DNA from: Vanessa cardui
Taxonomy: Eukaryota; Arthropoda; Insecta; Lepidoptera; Nymphalidae
Assembly (NCBI RefSeq): GCF_905220365.1
Contig: NC_061133.1
Coordinates: 10,344,171 to 10,408,170 of the forward strand
DNA: 64,000 bases
Direction: 5' to 3'
Part shown: in pieces, positions 38,401 through 49,022 of the stretch
Layout of the letters: each line of letters begins with the position of its first letter
Position numbering within the stretch: the first letter of the stretch is position 1
Program-made: the position numbers and the translations under genes
The notes under the pieces: generated by a model
The model's database searches: none
What the model was told of the DNA's origin: nothing
What the model saw: only the letters and a program-made list of their open reading frames with translations

Positions 38401-41400
38401 TAAAAAGAAAAATAAAGAATAAGTTATCCGCAATTAAGCTAATACCTAAAGCATTGTTTTATTAATATAATAATAAGATATTAATCTTGAGAAATAAAGG
38501 TTACCTTGGCGAAGTTGAGAAACTATATCTGTATATTCAATGTCATTGCGAACATATTATCATCACAAGACCGAACAGTTTTTATATATTACACGGAGAA
38601 ATAACTGGATTCTATGAATCTTACTCACAAGATTGTAATGCATTGCCTTTGTAAATTTACATTAGCTATATGTTTTATGTTAATATTAATTTATATTAAA
38701 ATTACCGCACAATTTAATCTCATGAAAACTCAGTGGTGGTCGTCTTCGTATGAACCTGCAAACTTCGGTTAAGATGGACGCGATATTATGCTTCAATATT
38801 TTATAAAACAGTATCGTTTTAATTTTCAAAATAAACAAATATTTTAATGCACATAAGTGACGGTACACTTAAATAAATTTCGATAGAGTTGCCAGTTCTA
38901 AAATAATTAACGCATTAATAATGATTAAATAAAATGGCGACAAATAAGCATAACGAGATTAACGAGCAATGTTTTCTGGCTGAAACACAAATGTGATTAA
39001 AATAGAAGATAATATAACCAGAATCATAAAACGATAAAAGATTTCAGGATAAATTATACCAGGCCGTCAGACATCAGTGGAGACGATAATATCAACTTCG
39101 GTTCTGAATGGTTTTGACAATTTAATCACGACCAAAAAAAATATATGGATAAAATATACCAGGACTCCAGACACCGGTGGAGACATTGATAAAACTTTGT
39201 TACTTATTTCAGGAGAGCGCATGGATGTGGTCGTGAGATCGGATCAACCAACTGGCGGGTACTGGATTGACGTCACCGGTCAGGGAGATTGTGAAGGATT
39301 GAAAGCCCGCGCTATGCTTCTTTATTCTGGCTTCAACTATACTTCTATGCTAACTGAAGAACCGGTAAAGATTTAACTTTAAACTTAATTGTATGTTCTA
39401 TGTCATATATTAATAATTTTTAGACGTTTTTAGACGTTCAGCACATTGACCGTAGCGTGATGTATAGTCTAACATAATATTTAAACATCGGATTTTTCTC
39501 AGTAAATAAATATTTTCCAAATTGTATATCAGCATATCCTGAGATTAGCGCGTTATAACAAACGAAACTCTTGTGATTTATATAATAGTGTACCTACAAG
39601 TATAAATTAATTGTTGGTAACTACTTATGTATTTTATTTCACGTGAGTGTATAAGTTACAAAATATATCATTTTTTAATATTACTTCAATTTTCAATGAT
39701 GTTAAGTATAGATAGACTCACGAAGGCGCGATACTCCTTGTCAAATTAAATATTTCTTATAAAAAAAAAACAAACAATTATAATTTGATTTGTATTTTTT
39801 CCTGTCTTTACTGAGAGTCAGCTTACCAACACCAATACATATTGTAAGCACGAGTGTCACTCACTCAAACTAATGCATACTTATAAAATTAAACGCGTAG
39901 AAACGCGCGTTCCATAGTATATACATCGATAACTCTAATATACTTTAATAATAATCACTAAATGCCTTTAAATCTTTTAATTTCAGAACCTGGAGACATA
40001 TCCCGGATTGGAAACGCGAGAGACGATCAGCGGTCAACAATTGCAATCGCAAAGAGATGTGCCTTCTGTCAGTAGCGTCAAGTCGATATATCTCGGAATC
40101 GATAAAACTTATCCTAAGTTCAAGGACAACGACATTGATTTCCGTTATATAAGCGACGCCGTGCCAAACAAGCCTTTTATACCAGCCGCGCTTTGTAAGT
40201 ATTCAGATAAGATATGAGTTTCTTCTGGAATTCGTCCAATTTCTTAATCTAGCTATGGTACTATCTTGAACCAATTTGTAATGTTTGTAAATAATACCGA
40301 GATGTCCCAGTGGTTAACGCGTGCATCTTAATCGATGATTGCGGGTTCAAACCCAGGCAAGCAATACTAAGTCTTCATGTGCTTAATTTATGTGTGTAAT
40401 TCATCTCGTGCTCGGCGATGAATGAAAACATCGTGAGGAAACCTGCGTGTGACTAATTTAAACGAAATTTTGCCAAATGTGTATCTAAAAACCCTCATAA
40501 GAGCAGACAGGTTGAATATGCTCCAATCCTTCTCTTCAAAGGGTTTTAGCCCAGCAGTGAAAAATTTACAGGCTGTTGATGATGACGATGACGATGATGT
40601 AAATAATACATATGTTTTTTTAAGATTGCTACCCTTTATAATAAGCCTAAATTATGATGTTTTTTGTACTAGCAACGTCGATCATCCATATTAACATATT
40701 TGTCTTAATATTAGCTATGAAAAAATTTACAAGTGTTATTCTAAATTCAAAATTGTCTTCTTTTTCAGCGTCACTTGATAATGTTCTCCAAATAAACGGT
40801 AAAAACTTCCTTTACCCTAACGCGCCGTATCTACTGAAACCGCGCGATGTTCGTTCAGAAACCATCTGTCTCGTAGGAGAGGAAGCGAGTAACAAGCAGC
40901 CTCAATGTGTACTCGTTTTAAATGCCAAACTCAACGAAGTTGTGGAATTGGTCTTAGCAAACGAAGGTATGGTTATGCTGTGTGATATTTTTTGGTTTAT
41001 AACGTTCATTATCATTGCATAGTATAAAGAAAGTCGTTTACCGCTGTCGGTCTCTATGTCTGCTTAGACCTTTAAAATTACGCAACGGATTTTGATGTGT
41101 TTTGTTTTAGTAAATAGAGTGATTTGAGAGGAAGGTTTTTGTATATAATACATAGACAATATGGTAAAGAAACAAAAAACATCTGTAGTATATTTAGTAT
41201 CAGCATTGCGACCGTGCGAAGAATGATAATATATACAAGTGTGTGCGCAAATATAAATATTTTTAAATTAGAATAGAAATTTTAATCATTTTTTGTTTAA
41301 TAGTTCGACATAATACAATGTATGTAATTTCAGGACAAAGAAATAACGATACCTATACATTTCATATGCACGGTTATGGTTTGCAAGTGGTTACGACCTG

Positions 41401-43040
41401 GCGAAGTCCTGACAATAAACCCATAACCAAGGAAGAGATTCAAAGACTGGAACGCGATGGGAAAATTCCAAGGTATTATAATTCTTTATAATTATTAGTA
41501 TAATGCGTTCGTAAAGAGCCCATTTAAGTCTTAACAGTTAGGGGATTTACGGGAGATAACATAGCCATGCGGGTTGATATCAGTACATCTTCATCTTGAC
41601 TGAAAATTGCTAGTCCAAGTCCGGGAAATTCAATGGTGCTTTCATCGTTAAGGTAATCGTTGTGAGACACCTGTAAATCTGTTACTCTGGATACCTACCT
41701 GAGGACTGGAGCAGTAAAGTGCAATAAACTTCTAATCTTTTTATCGAATGGAGAACAAATTTTATAATAGCCACATTGTATGTACCACGTATTGTACTTT
41801 TTGATGTAAATCAGTTTCTTATGTGCAATTAAGAGTAATATTAGTATTTTAAACAAAAGAACATAAATTAGTTTATATTTTTATTTGACTTATAATAAAA
41901 GACAATTAATAATGACCGTTCTAATGATGACCTCGTGGGAATTATGATAAAAAAATTAACACTTTTAATTAATGTAGTTGTAAAATCTGTGAATAATAAT
42001 TTTATAACATCTGATTTTGTCATTTCTATTTACATTTGGCTCGATGTTTAGAGTCCAAATTTTTTACATATACATTTGTGTGTGTTTATGTACATGATGT
42101 ACGAAGTAGTATATTACAGAAGTATATTTTAGTATCAAGACTTATTATGCATTACGAGATGTACAGATTTTGGTTTCAAACCAATGAACAATTTGCTGTC
42201 CAGCTACTACTTCTATTAAAAATTGAGGTTGACGAGAGTGTGGTTTTGATCCACGTCTTATTTAAGCGTTACTGATGTATCTGTATTTTATAATTTATGT
42301 GTGCTTGCTGCGGTTTCTTGGAAAATAAAAGGGGCTTATTATTCATCCAAATATATTTCTTATTCATCCAAATATATTTGAAGGGAAAGTGAGCCAGTGA
42401 AACTACAGGCACAAGGGACGTAATATCTTAGTTCCCAAGGTTGGTTGCCAAGGTTGGTGTAAATGAAATGAAATGATGAAAGGAAAGGTTAATGTTTCTT
42501 ACAGCGCTATTGTCTATGGGCGGTGGTGACCACTTACCATCAGATGCTCGTCCGCCAACCAATATCATAAATAAAATATTCATATATGTTCGTTGTTGAT
42601 TTTTTTATACTATTTGCTATGAATGGAAACCTTTTTATCATAAAAGTCAATGACATCGCAAAATAATTATTCTTTATGTGCGTTGTTTTTAATTTTAAAG
42701 AATTTTTTTTTTATTACTTCTCTTGTTCAAACGCAACAACTACTTTAGCTAGATGATTTTGATTAGATAGTTGCATAGAATTTTAATTTTGATTGTATTT
42801 GCTTCCAGGAACTTAAAAAATCCACCAGTGAAGGACACTTTTATGGTTCCAAATAAGGGATTGACGGTTGTGAGATTTACACCAACCGTGGGTGGAAGTT
42901 GGCTCCTGGAGTGTAGGTCATGTTCTTTCACTCTACCAGTTGCTATTATAATAAGCGTTCCTCTTTCTATACCTAAACTGGTTCTAGATTCATTACCTAG
43001 CTGTGGTAACTATAGACCAGCTGATGTATTACTTAATTGA
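29428..43040 (+). CDS. MCORP: Multicopper oxidase-related protein (laccase-like pseudoenzyme), complete, 9 exons, 593 aa
   Basis: Exons: 29428-29551, 29760-30110, 31805-32018, 34120-34283, 39213-39364, 39987-40194, 40769-40966, 41334-41472, 42809-43040. They sum to 1782 bp with consistent phases and no internal stop. A signal peptide (MRLLILSLFIIANVSNNSKA) is followed by three cupredoxin-type regions aligned with laccase 2. Copper motifs: L1 is intact (H111, H113). L2 reads YHSD, so D157 replaces a His. L3 reads YTFHMHG, so Y478 replaces the type 1 His while H481 and H483 remain. L4 reads ECRSCSF, so E551, R553 and F557 replace three His; only C552 stays, and A562 stands where Met is usual. 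Five of ten His are lost, including both type 1 His, so oxidase activity is not expected. This fits the insect MCO-related protein described in Tribolium as lacking copper ligands yet essential. Orthology is inferred from motifs and not from a tree. Confidence 0.85.
30124..30325 (-). repeat. Family C repeat in MCO-related gene, intron 2
   Basis: Starts 14 bp after the donor at 30111: 'attaactattccttaaatcg', 'gcgccaccaactttagga', 'cccttgtgcctgtag', 'tacctacccagacgggcttc'. It makes the exon 2 reading frame appear to extend past its splice site. Confidence 0.55.
30326..31373 (+). other. MCO-related gene intron 2, unique AT-rich part
   Basis: Intronic sequence with no coding signal. A short Helitron-type 5' motif ('ctgtctgtctattaatatat') appears near 31,315. 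Confidence 0.4.
31383..31686 (+). mobile_element. Full-length tRNA-derived SINE (family A) with 9-bp TSD
   Basis: Flanked by 'tgaactcca' at 31374-31382 and 31687-31695. The head has an A box ('tggcccagtgg') and a B box ('gagttcaaaccc'). The body runs to 'gcagtgggaaattcacaggg'. It lies in the intron about 120 bp before exon 3 of the MCO-related gene. In family organisation it resembles the Metulj-type SINEs of nymphalid butterflies. Confidence 0.85.
32705..32990 (+). repeat. Interspersed repeat family F, best preserved copy
   Basis: Runs from 'aacttgctgtgcccgtgatt' through 'gcctaagttactccttatta', 'gaaagtcccgtcaaaatcgg' and 'tagagattagccagaac' to 'aattttattatatgtataga'. Five copies in the window share this order, with no ORF. 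Confidence 0.55.
33106..33453. mobile_element. MITE with about 34-bp terminal inverted repeats
   Basis: The left end 'gtacgacacaacttagatgt' and the inverted right end 'gtacgacacaaattagatgt' match, continuing 'agcat.gg.aaaat'. TATA flanks both sides (33102-33105 and 33454-33457), compatible with a TA or 4-bp duplication. There is no ORF with similarity to a transposase. A diverged copy is at 25662-25964. Confidence 0.75.
34341..34620 (+). mobile_element. Full-length SINE (family A) with 8-bp TSD
   Basis: Flanked by 'gtaatatt' at 34333-34340 and 34621-34628. It has the tRNA-like head ('gagatggctcagtggttaga', B box 'gttcaaacccaggc'), the body, and a (tgt)n 3' tail. It lies in intron 4 of the MCO-related gene, in the gene's own orientation. 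Confidence 0.8.
37190..37395 (+). repeat. Interspersed repeat family C copy
   Basis: 'gcccgccttctaccgccaaa', 'tattgttgtgttccggtttg', 'gttcccaaggttggtggcgc', 'ggtggcccatatgttcttcc'. Confidence 0.6.
37806..37905 (+). mobile_element. SINE family A, short 3' fragment
   Basis: 'ggaatatgttccaagga', 'ctccttaatggaagaac', 'aggccttaact' and a 'tgttactttactttttt' tail. Confidence 0.4.
38160..38320. repeat. GC-richer repeat related to 26395-26520
   Basis: 'cccacgtggaagcggttagt', 'gtcccggtatatataacaat' and 'tggtaccctcaccgtgtctt' form a repeat-like block. The open frame across it is incidental. Confidence 0.3.
40298..40597 (+). mobile_element. Full-length SINE (family A) with 12-bp TSD
   Basis: Flanked by 'tgtaaataatac' at 40286-40297 and 40598-40609. 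It has the tRNA-like head ('gagatgtcccagtggttaac', B box 'gggttcaaaccc'), the family body, and an unusual (gatgac)n-type tail. It lies in the intron between exons 6 and 7 of the MCO-related gene. Confidence 0.85.
41018..41226 (+). mobile_element. Helitron-like element, second family (3' end worn)
   Basis: 'aaaattacgcaacggatttt', 'gatttgagaggaaggttttt', 'tatataatacatagacaata', 'atttagtatcagcattgcga'; colinear with 13910-14159 but without a clean CTAG end. Confidence 0.45.
41473..42808 (+). other. MCO-related gene intron 8
   Basis: Donor at 41473, acceptor ending 42808. It contains the family C repeat at 42378-42565 and AT-rich unique sequence with no coding evidence. Confidence 0.6.
42378..42565 (+). 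repeat. Interspersed repeat family C, well preserved
   Basis: 'gtgagccagtgaaactacag', 'ttagttcccaaggttggttg', 'gggcggtggtgaccacttac', 'gctcgtccgccaacc'. Confidence 0.6.
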
Positions 43041-44197
43041 TTCCAATAGACTTAACAAGAGGTTGAAAATGTACATAATTAGATAAATAAGTCGAAATAT
43101 ATAACAATTAAGTTGTACATAATTAAATATAATTAAGTTTATTTATTTATGGGCTGTGCCGTGACTTTGAATATGAAGGTACTTCTGCAGTCGATTTAAG
43201 TTATAAAGTAATATATGAAGATTGAAAGCGAATAAAATAAAAAGTATTTCTTAGAAATTCGTATAAATAAATAATTTTCGAGGAAGGAACATTATAAGAC
43301 AATGTTTCCAAAACTATTCTATAAGAACAACTCAAAAGTAAATGAGCAAAAACTAAGAAAACAGAAAATGAGCTTCAAATACCAGAAGGTGCTATGCGAT
43401 GTAGACAAATATGATATTAAAATTAAATAGACAGATATATCAAAATCGCGTGTCACAACAGCGAAATTCAACATTTCACCTATCGTATTCTATCTTGTGA
43501 TATTTTGTAGCGGTTTTCTCTGCTTCAATGACTCTTTTGAGGTTAGCGAGAGTGTGGTTTTGATGTGTTATATATAGTATCAATAGACTAAATTAATATT
43601 CAGGGTTTGCACCCTGTGCGTTGGCATCGAAATTGATTATGCCACACCAATTTTCATTAAAATATTCGTTAAAACTTTGTTAGTCCATGTTATATTTCCT
43701 GTTATTACAAAAAGTACTAAATTGAAAAAGTTTTTACACAAGAAACGTTCAGTCTGAGTAGTTTTACATTAATGGAAAAGATAATATGTGTTTAGTGGTA
43801 GATAATATTTATAGGATTAGATTGACGAACTACGAAGACGACAAGAATTATTCGAAAAAGTAAACAGGAAATGTATAAGTTGTTAAATATTAATACAATA
43901 ACAATAAATGGAAATTATAAAAAAAAAAAAATTATTATTCAATCCTATATTACCCGAAAATTGCCTTCATAGGTGCAGTCAGAGTAAGAAAACCTTCGTC
44001 AGTTTTCAAATTTATTCCTTTATCAAGCCTTATGCTCTTAGTACCCTTTGAATCTAAACATGAAACCATTGCAACGCAATATGTCATTCTCAATCAGTAA
44101 AGCAGATTATCGCTCATACTGACCACACGAAAATAGATCTTAAGGTGACGAACCTCTTACTCTGAATGTACATTAAAGAGACGGCCTAATTTATTTT
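43041..44197. other. Convergent intergenic region between MCO-related gene and serine protease
   Basis: Contains the 3' UTRs of two convergent genes. A candidate poly(A) signal AATAAA for the + gene lies at 43231-43236. I recognise no other feature. Confidence 0.5.
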
Positions 44198-47100
44198 TTA
44201 AGATTTAGTATATTCATTTATGAAGTCGACATATTCAGAAACCTTGGTATACACAGTTGGGGCTCCCTTATCGCCACAAGGAGACATCCCCCATGACACA
44301 ATACCGAGAACAACTGGGATTCTTTCGGTATCATTGGTATTGGCCATTTTATACTCTATAGAATTTCTTTCAGTATCATCAGTTTCAAGATAATCTTCAT
44401 AATCGTCAGCTGCTTCTTTTATTCGGTTAAATGCATCTCTCGGAGCATATTGTATGAGAGGTCCACCTGAGTCACCGCTACAAGCTGCGATCCCACCTGA
44501 TAGCGGTCCGGTACAAATATTTGCGTCTTTATCCAGTGGATTACTTTCGTCGATGTCTTTTATTTTTTCTATAGCTGCATAGCATTCTGAAATAAAATAA
44601 TAATCTTATTATTGAAAATTTATCTTGAGATATTTTAGATTAATATATTAGTGAAATAAAAATCTGGTTGTGCAAAAACTTGAAAATGTAACTACAAATG
44701 TCGTGAAACACTTGCCAAATGTCATGAAATTAAATAAAATTTAAATTCAAAATCCCATGAAAGATATTAAAAAAAAATTACCCGGGCTAATTATTTTCTT
44801 TCGTATAAAATGGTGCGAATAATCCTCATTGGCACCATTTTATTTTCTATGATTTGAGTATATTTTTTTTAACATTAAACAATAATTTTGATTAAATATT
44901 TATACACATGTTCATTATATCAAATCCAAAATTTTGTTTGCTCATCACGTTTAAAATTCCTATGTAATTATGCTTTACAAATTTCAAATTCAAGTACATA
45001 TTTTTTGTACAATAGTCTAGAATTGGAATTTAAATAGATTCAATTTTCTATCTAATTATTATGTCTTAAAATTATTTATTCTTTCGAAATAATAACATAC
45101 AAATATATTGTACTTTATCTTACCTTGATAAGGGATGTAAGTAACTTTAACCTCTTGTAATCTACTCGGTAAGTCTGGTATGAAAAATGTTGTCCTCAAA
45201 GCTCCCCATCCAGCTAATGTCAGAGGGTCGTTGTCGATCTTGTAATTATTGTACGGTAAGTTTATTGGTTGAACTTCATTGGTGAATCTGAATGGTTTGC
45301 TCGTTTGTAGTACTGCTATATCGTATGGTCCGATACCTCTGAAAATTAAAATATCTGTGAGATGTGTAATTTCTGTTAAACCTTTACAACTTAATAAAAT
45401 AAATTATTAATTCTTAAGTTTCTCTTGGTGGCAGGATTTGGTGAAAACCCGCTTGGGTACCAGGTGGTACTTTTAATATATTCTACCTTCAAACAGCAAT
45501 GTTTAGTGTTATTGTTACACAATGTGTTGTGGCGCATTAGTAATGTAAGAAATACCACAATAATACAGCTGCAGGTTAATGGTATAAATCCCGGATTTGA
45601 TTCATAAAACGTTGTTAAACGTTTCAAATAAATTCACGGTAGCGACAAGGATTTAGGAAGTTTACCGCGTCTCGAAAATAACTTAAAGCCTTTTATCCTT
45701 CTTCTGATCTCTTCGCCGTCATATCCGATCGTCGAGTATTAGGAGTATAATTGTGAAGAGATGGTGATTCCAACGTGTGCTTTAAGACACATTTCTGTCA
45801 AGAATTTTCGGTGTTGTCGAAACACCGCTGGTAGGATTGGATAGATTGATGACATAATTTTAGCAAATATCATTTAATTTTAAGCTAATTCTAACGTAGA
45901 ACAAAATTATTTTATCGATATTTCGGCGATTTAGCCATGAAACCACAATTTATAGTATTATTATATGAAATTATTTCAAAAATACGTAGTTGTCAAGTGA
46001 TTGGAAGCTAACCCTGGGTATAGAGGATGTGGAAACCGTTTTCCTATTGCATTTATTTGGGCTTTTGGTCCAAAGTTATTTACATTGTGGGCTCCAGCTA
46101 TCGCGTCCATTGGTAGCCATCTAGTAAGAAACGATTCCTGGATACAATGCGCAGCTGTTAAGACCTAGAAATATAACAAAGAGCATTTAAAGAAGAGTAT
46201 CTTATTATAAATATTAATACAATAACAGACTATATAACAGACGGACAGTTAGTACTTCTGTACAAAGACAAGTAGTCTGAAATATTTCATGTAAAGAAGA
46301 GAATTTGGAACTTTTACTAAGTTGCACAAATAGTGGATGGTGAATATTGGATATACGTTAATGAGAGCACGAGATTATTTGCTAAAACAAATTATTTTTT
46401 AAGTAGGTATTGTACGTTCATTTCCAATATCACCTTAAATTAAATAAGAAAAGATAATAATAAGATAAATGAGAAATTATTATTTGGTATGTACACCATT
46501 TTAAAAGAAAGGCCAAAATACTTGACAACTTATGTACAGAGCAGGACATTTTACAGAATAATGACAAAAAATAATCTTTTTAGATTATTTTTTATGCATA
46601 GCTTCGAAACTCAATACCCTGTAGTCTTAACCCAAAACTCAACTTTATTAATATTATGAACCTAATTTATATTTAAGACACCCTAATATAACCCTTTTAA
46701 ATCCCTTCCTAAGGAGAGAGAGAGGAGGCCTTAGCCCAACAGTCGTTTACTCTTTTTGTTACTTAATTCAGATTCTAAATGTTGAGCAAATTTTAAAGAT
46801 GTATTATGACAAAAACTGTCTTATATTGTTTGACATTAACAATGATACACATATCAGTACTTACCCATTTTTCACTCAATATACTGCCACCGCAAACATG
46901 AGCTCGGATCCAAAAGAACCTTAACTGGAGTGTCACCAAATAAGGATGACTATAGGGTTTAGATTCGTGACCTCCCACCACTCTACCATCTAAATACTGA
47001 CTACCGGTTGAAGCTGTAACATTTATCAGAAAAATAAAATATAGCTGAAATCATATTTACTACTTTTGAATTTAGAAGAAATAAAATTAAATTTATTGTG

Positions 47101-47417
47101 TTATAAAGAATTAACACAACATTTGAAATAAGAATCGAATTTCATATGTTTTAGGTAGATTATATTGAAACATTAAATTATAAGCGTAATTTAATTTATT
47201 AGTGTAATTATTAGCACATCTTTTTTAATACAAAAATTAAATAAAAAACCGCTTCTAAGTTGAGTATTGTTGAGAAAAGCTTTGTTATTACAAACTGATT
47301 AAAAAAAAGATAGTTTTCTAAATATATCGTCTTATGCGTATTGTAATTTTTTTACCTACCCGACAGGCAAAGGTAACATTTTAGAAGTATAAAAAGTAAA
47401 TTAACGATTACGTTCAT
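44198..47417 (-). CDS. Secreted S1 (chymotrypsin-fold) serine protease, complete, 5 exons, 320 aa
   Basis: Minus-strand exons in order: 47417-47360, 47013-46865, 46164-46013, 45338-45124, 44586-44198; they total 963 bp with consistent phases. A signal peptide (about residues 1-19, MNVIVNLLFILLKCYLCLS) is followed by a very short propeptide and an activation site R30/VVGG. The catalytic triad is present: H75 (LTAAHC), D126 (YDIAVL), S231 (CSGDSGGPL). The specificity position equivalent to chymotrypsin 189 is A225, not Asp, so trypsin specificity is not expected. Between GDSGGPL and GIVSWG lie about 38 extra residues rich in Asp and Glu (242-279), where most family members have roughly 20 in all. 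There is no clip or CUB domain. The enzyme should be extracellular; the substrate is unknown. It sits tail-to-tail with the MCO-related gene. Confidence 0.9.
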
Positions 47418-47451
47418 AGTGAATATTGTTGTGTCATCTGCCTTGCTAACG

Positions 47452-47459
47452 CTTATATA
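47452..47459 (-). promoter_or_regulatory. TATA box of the serine protease gene
   Basis: The minus strand reads TATATAAG, 35-42 bp upstream of the ATG at 47417. If transcription starts about 30 bp downstream, the 5' UTR would be only around ten bases. No other TATA-like word lies so close. Confidence 0.5.
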
Positions 47460-48337
47460 ACATTCGAAGATGCACACACGATTTATTTTTTCGCATAATT
47501 ATACATATCAGAGGCAACCAATTGGTACAAAGTTAATGTGAGAAATAATCGTCGTAAGGATGATACCAATAGCATTTTATTTTATTTTAATTCATACTCT
47601 CTCTTAAATCGCGCTCGCTACAAATTGAAATTTTAAACAATTATATTTCAAGTAACTTATACTAATTTGAGCGTATGATTTGATACTGAAAATTTTGTTT
47701 TTTAAACTTGCATAGATGAAATACATTATGCACGCTTAATCAATTTTTAAATGATTTATTAATATGCAAGTAAATAAGTCATTTTTTATACCATGGATTA
47801 AAATGAAAACTTTTATTAATAATAACCAATACAACTTACACATAACACTTTAATTATAAAATGATGTACCTTTAACAGATTGTATTATACGTACAATTAT
47901 ATAGTTAATTTTGATGTATAGACTTATAAAAACCTTTTTAGTTGTTTTTTTTTCAGAAAATGTTCAAAGTATATTTCCTGGTCATTGCCATTTTGTGATA
48001 ATATTTAATAAGAAAATAAATGCCTTTGATTAAATAAATCTAGTCTTTATTCAAAGGATTGAAATTTCCCGATCCAAATGTTATATACGAGCCTTATACT
48101 TAATTATATATCTACGGGTGATTATACTATCGGAGTAGGTCAAGTATTTAGCTCGTTGTATAATCATTTATAATTCACAGGAACCTGATAACGTTATTAT
48201 GAATGTAAGATGTGATTTCATTATAACAACAAATTTGAAGGCGAACAATAGTGAATTATATTTTTTTAATCATTTGCAGTTATATTGAAATGCACCAACT
48301 ATTGGTAAATAATATTTGTCAGTTTGAGAAATTTTAA

Positions 48338-48505
48338 CCAATCCTTTTAGCGCCTCCATCAGTCCACATCCCTTGTGGCTGTATTTACACTGGATCACTT
48401 AATGATCAAACTGAAACGTAACAGTACTAAGTATTACTGCTCGGCGATATACTGAGGGTTGCACCTACGCAGATAGGTTTGCACATAGCTCTAAAACTAT
48501 ATTAT
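48338..48505 (-). repeat. Interspersed repeat family C, diverged
   Basis: 'tccacatcccttgtggctgt', 'acactggatcacttaatgat', 'gtaacagtactaagtattac' and 'gcacctacgcagataggttt' follow the family order in minus orientation. Confidence 0.45.
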
Positions 48506-48810
48506 ATTTGGCTACAATATTTGAAGATAATCATGCGCACATAAAATCTTCCAGACCTGTCCTATGTCATGTATTTAAATTGCGTTTTTTTTAAATAATA
48601 ACATTTTTGTAACGTAGTGTTATTATATTATTAAACGGTAAGCCCCCCGGATTTGTTCGCTTCATTGAATATCACAATATGTACTCAGACTTTCTTTGAG
48701 ATAAATAAATTCATTACGATATATTATGGACGTTTTACACGAAAATTGGCTCTGGTGAATTTCGTCTTCAAATTAACTTAAGAAACTGTTTATATATATA
48801 TGAGACAACA

Positions 48811-49022
48811 TCACATACATTACTCTGATCCCAATGTAAGTAGCTTAAGCACTTGTATTATGGAAATCAGAATTAACGACGGTACCACAAACACCCAGAC
48901 CCAAGACAACGTAGAAAACTAATGGTAATCTACATCGACTCGGCCGGGCATCGAACCCGGGACCTTACAGTGGCGTACCCATGCAAACCGGTGTACATAC
49001 CACTCGACCATGGAGGTCGTTT
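48811..49022 (-). mobile_element. tRNA-derived SINE (family B), full length
   Basis: On the minus strand it starts 'acgacctccatggtcgagtgg' minus one base, with an A box 'tggtcgagtgg' and a B box 'gggttcgatgcc' inside 'cccgggttcgatgcccgg'. It then has a body ('ttgtcttgggtctgggtgtt', 'tgtggtaccgtcgttaatt') and ends 'gatcagagtaatgtatgtga' plus 'tgttgtctcata'. The B box region looks like a tRNA T-arm, but no acceptor stem closes, so it is not a tRNA gene. A 3' fragment is at 16055-16145. Confidence 0.75.

Larger units (their letters stand above)
34284..39212 (+). other. 4.9 kb intron 4 of MCO-related gene
   Basis: Holds a SINE (34341-34620), family C (37190-37395), a SINE fragment (37806-37905), a GC-rich repeat (38160-38315), a (gaat)n microsatellite near 35,141-35,160, and a local duplication just before the acceptor. 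An unassigned ORF at 35510-35722 (70 codons) is not in any recognisable family. Confidence 0.6.

Noticed and set aside
29428..43040. MCO-related gene as a decayed pseudogene
   Set aside because: All nine exons have good splice sites, matching phases and no stop across 593 codons; lost ligands are the only decay-like sign.
48940..49022. Possible tRNA gene on the minus strand
   Set aside because: A and B boxes and a T-arm-like hairpin exist, but no acceptor stem closes and the sequence continues into a SINE body seen again at 16055-16145.
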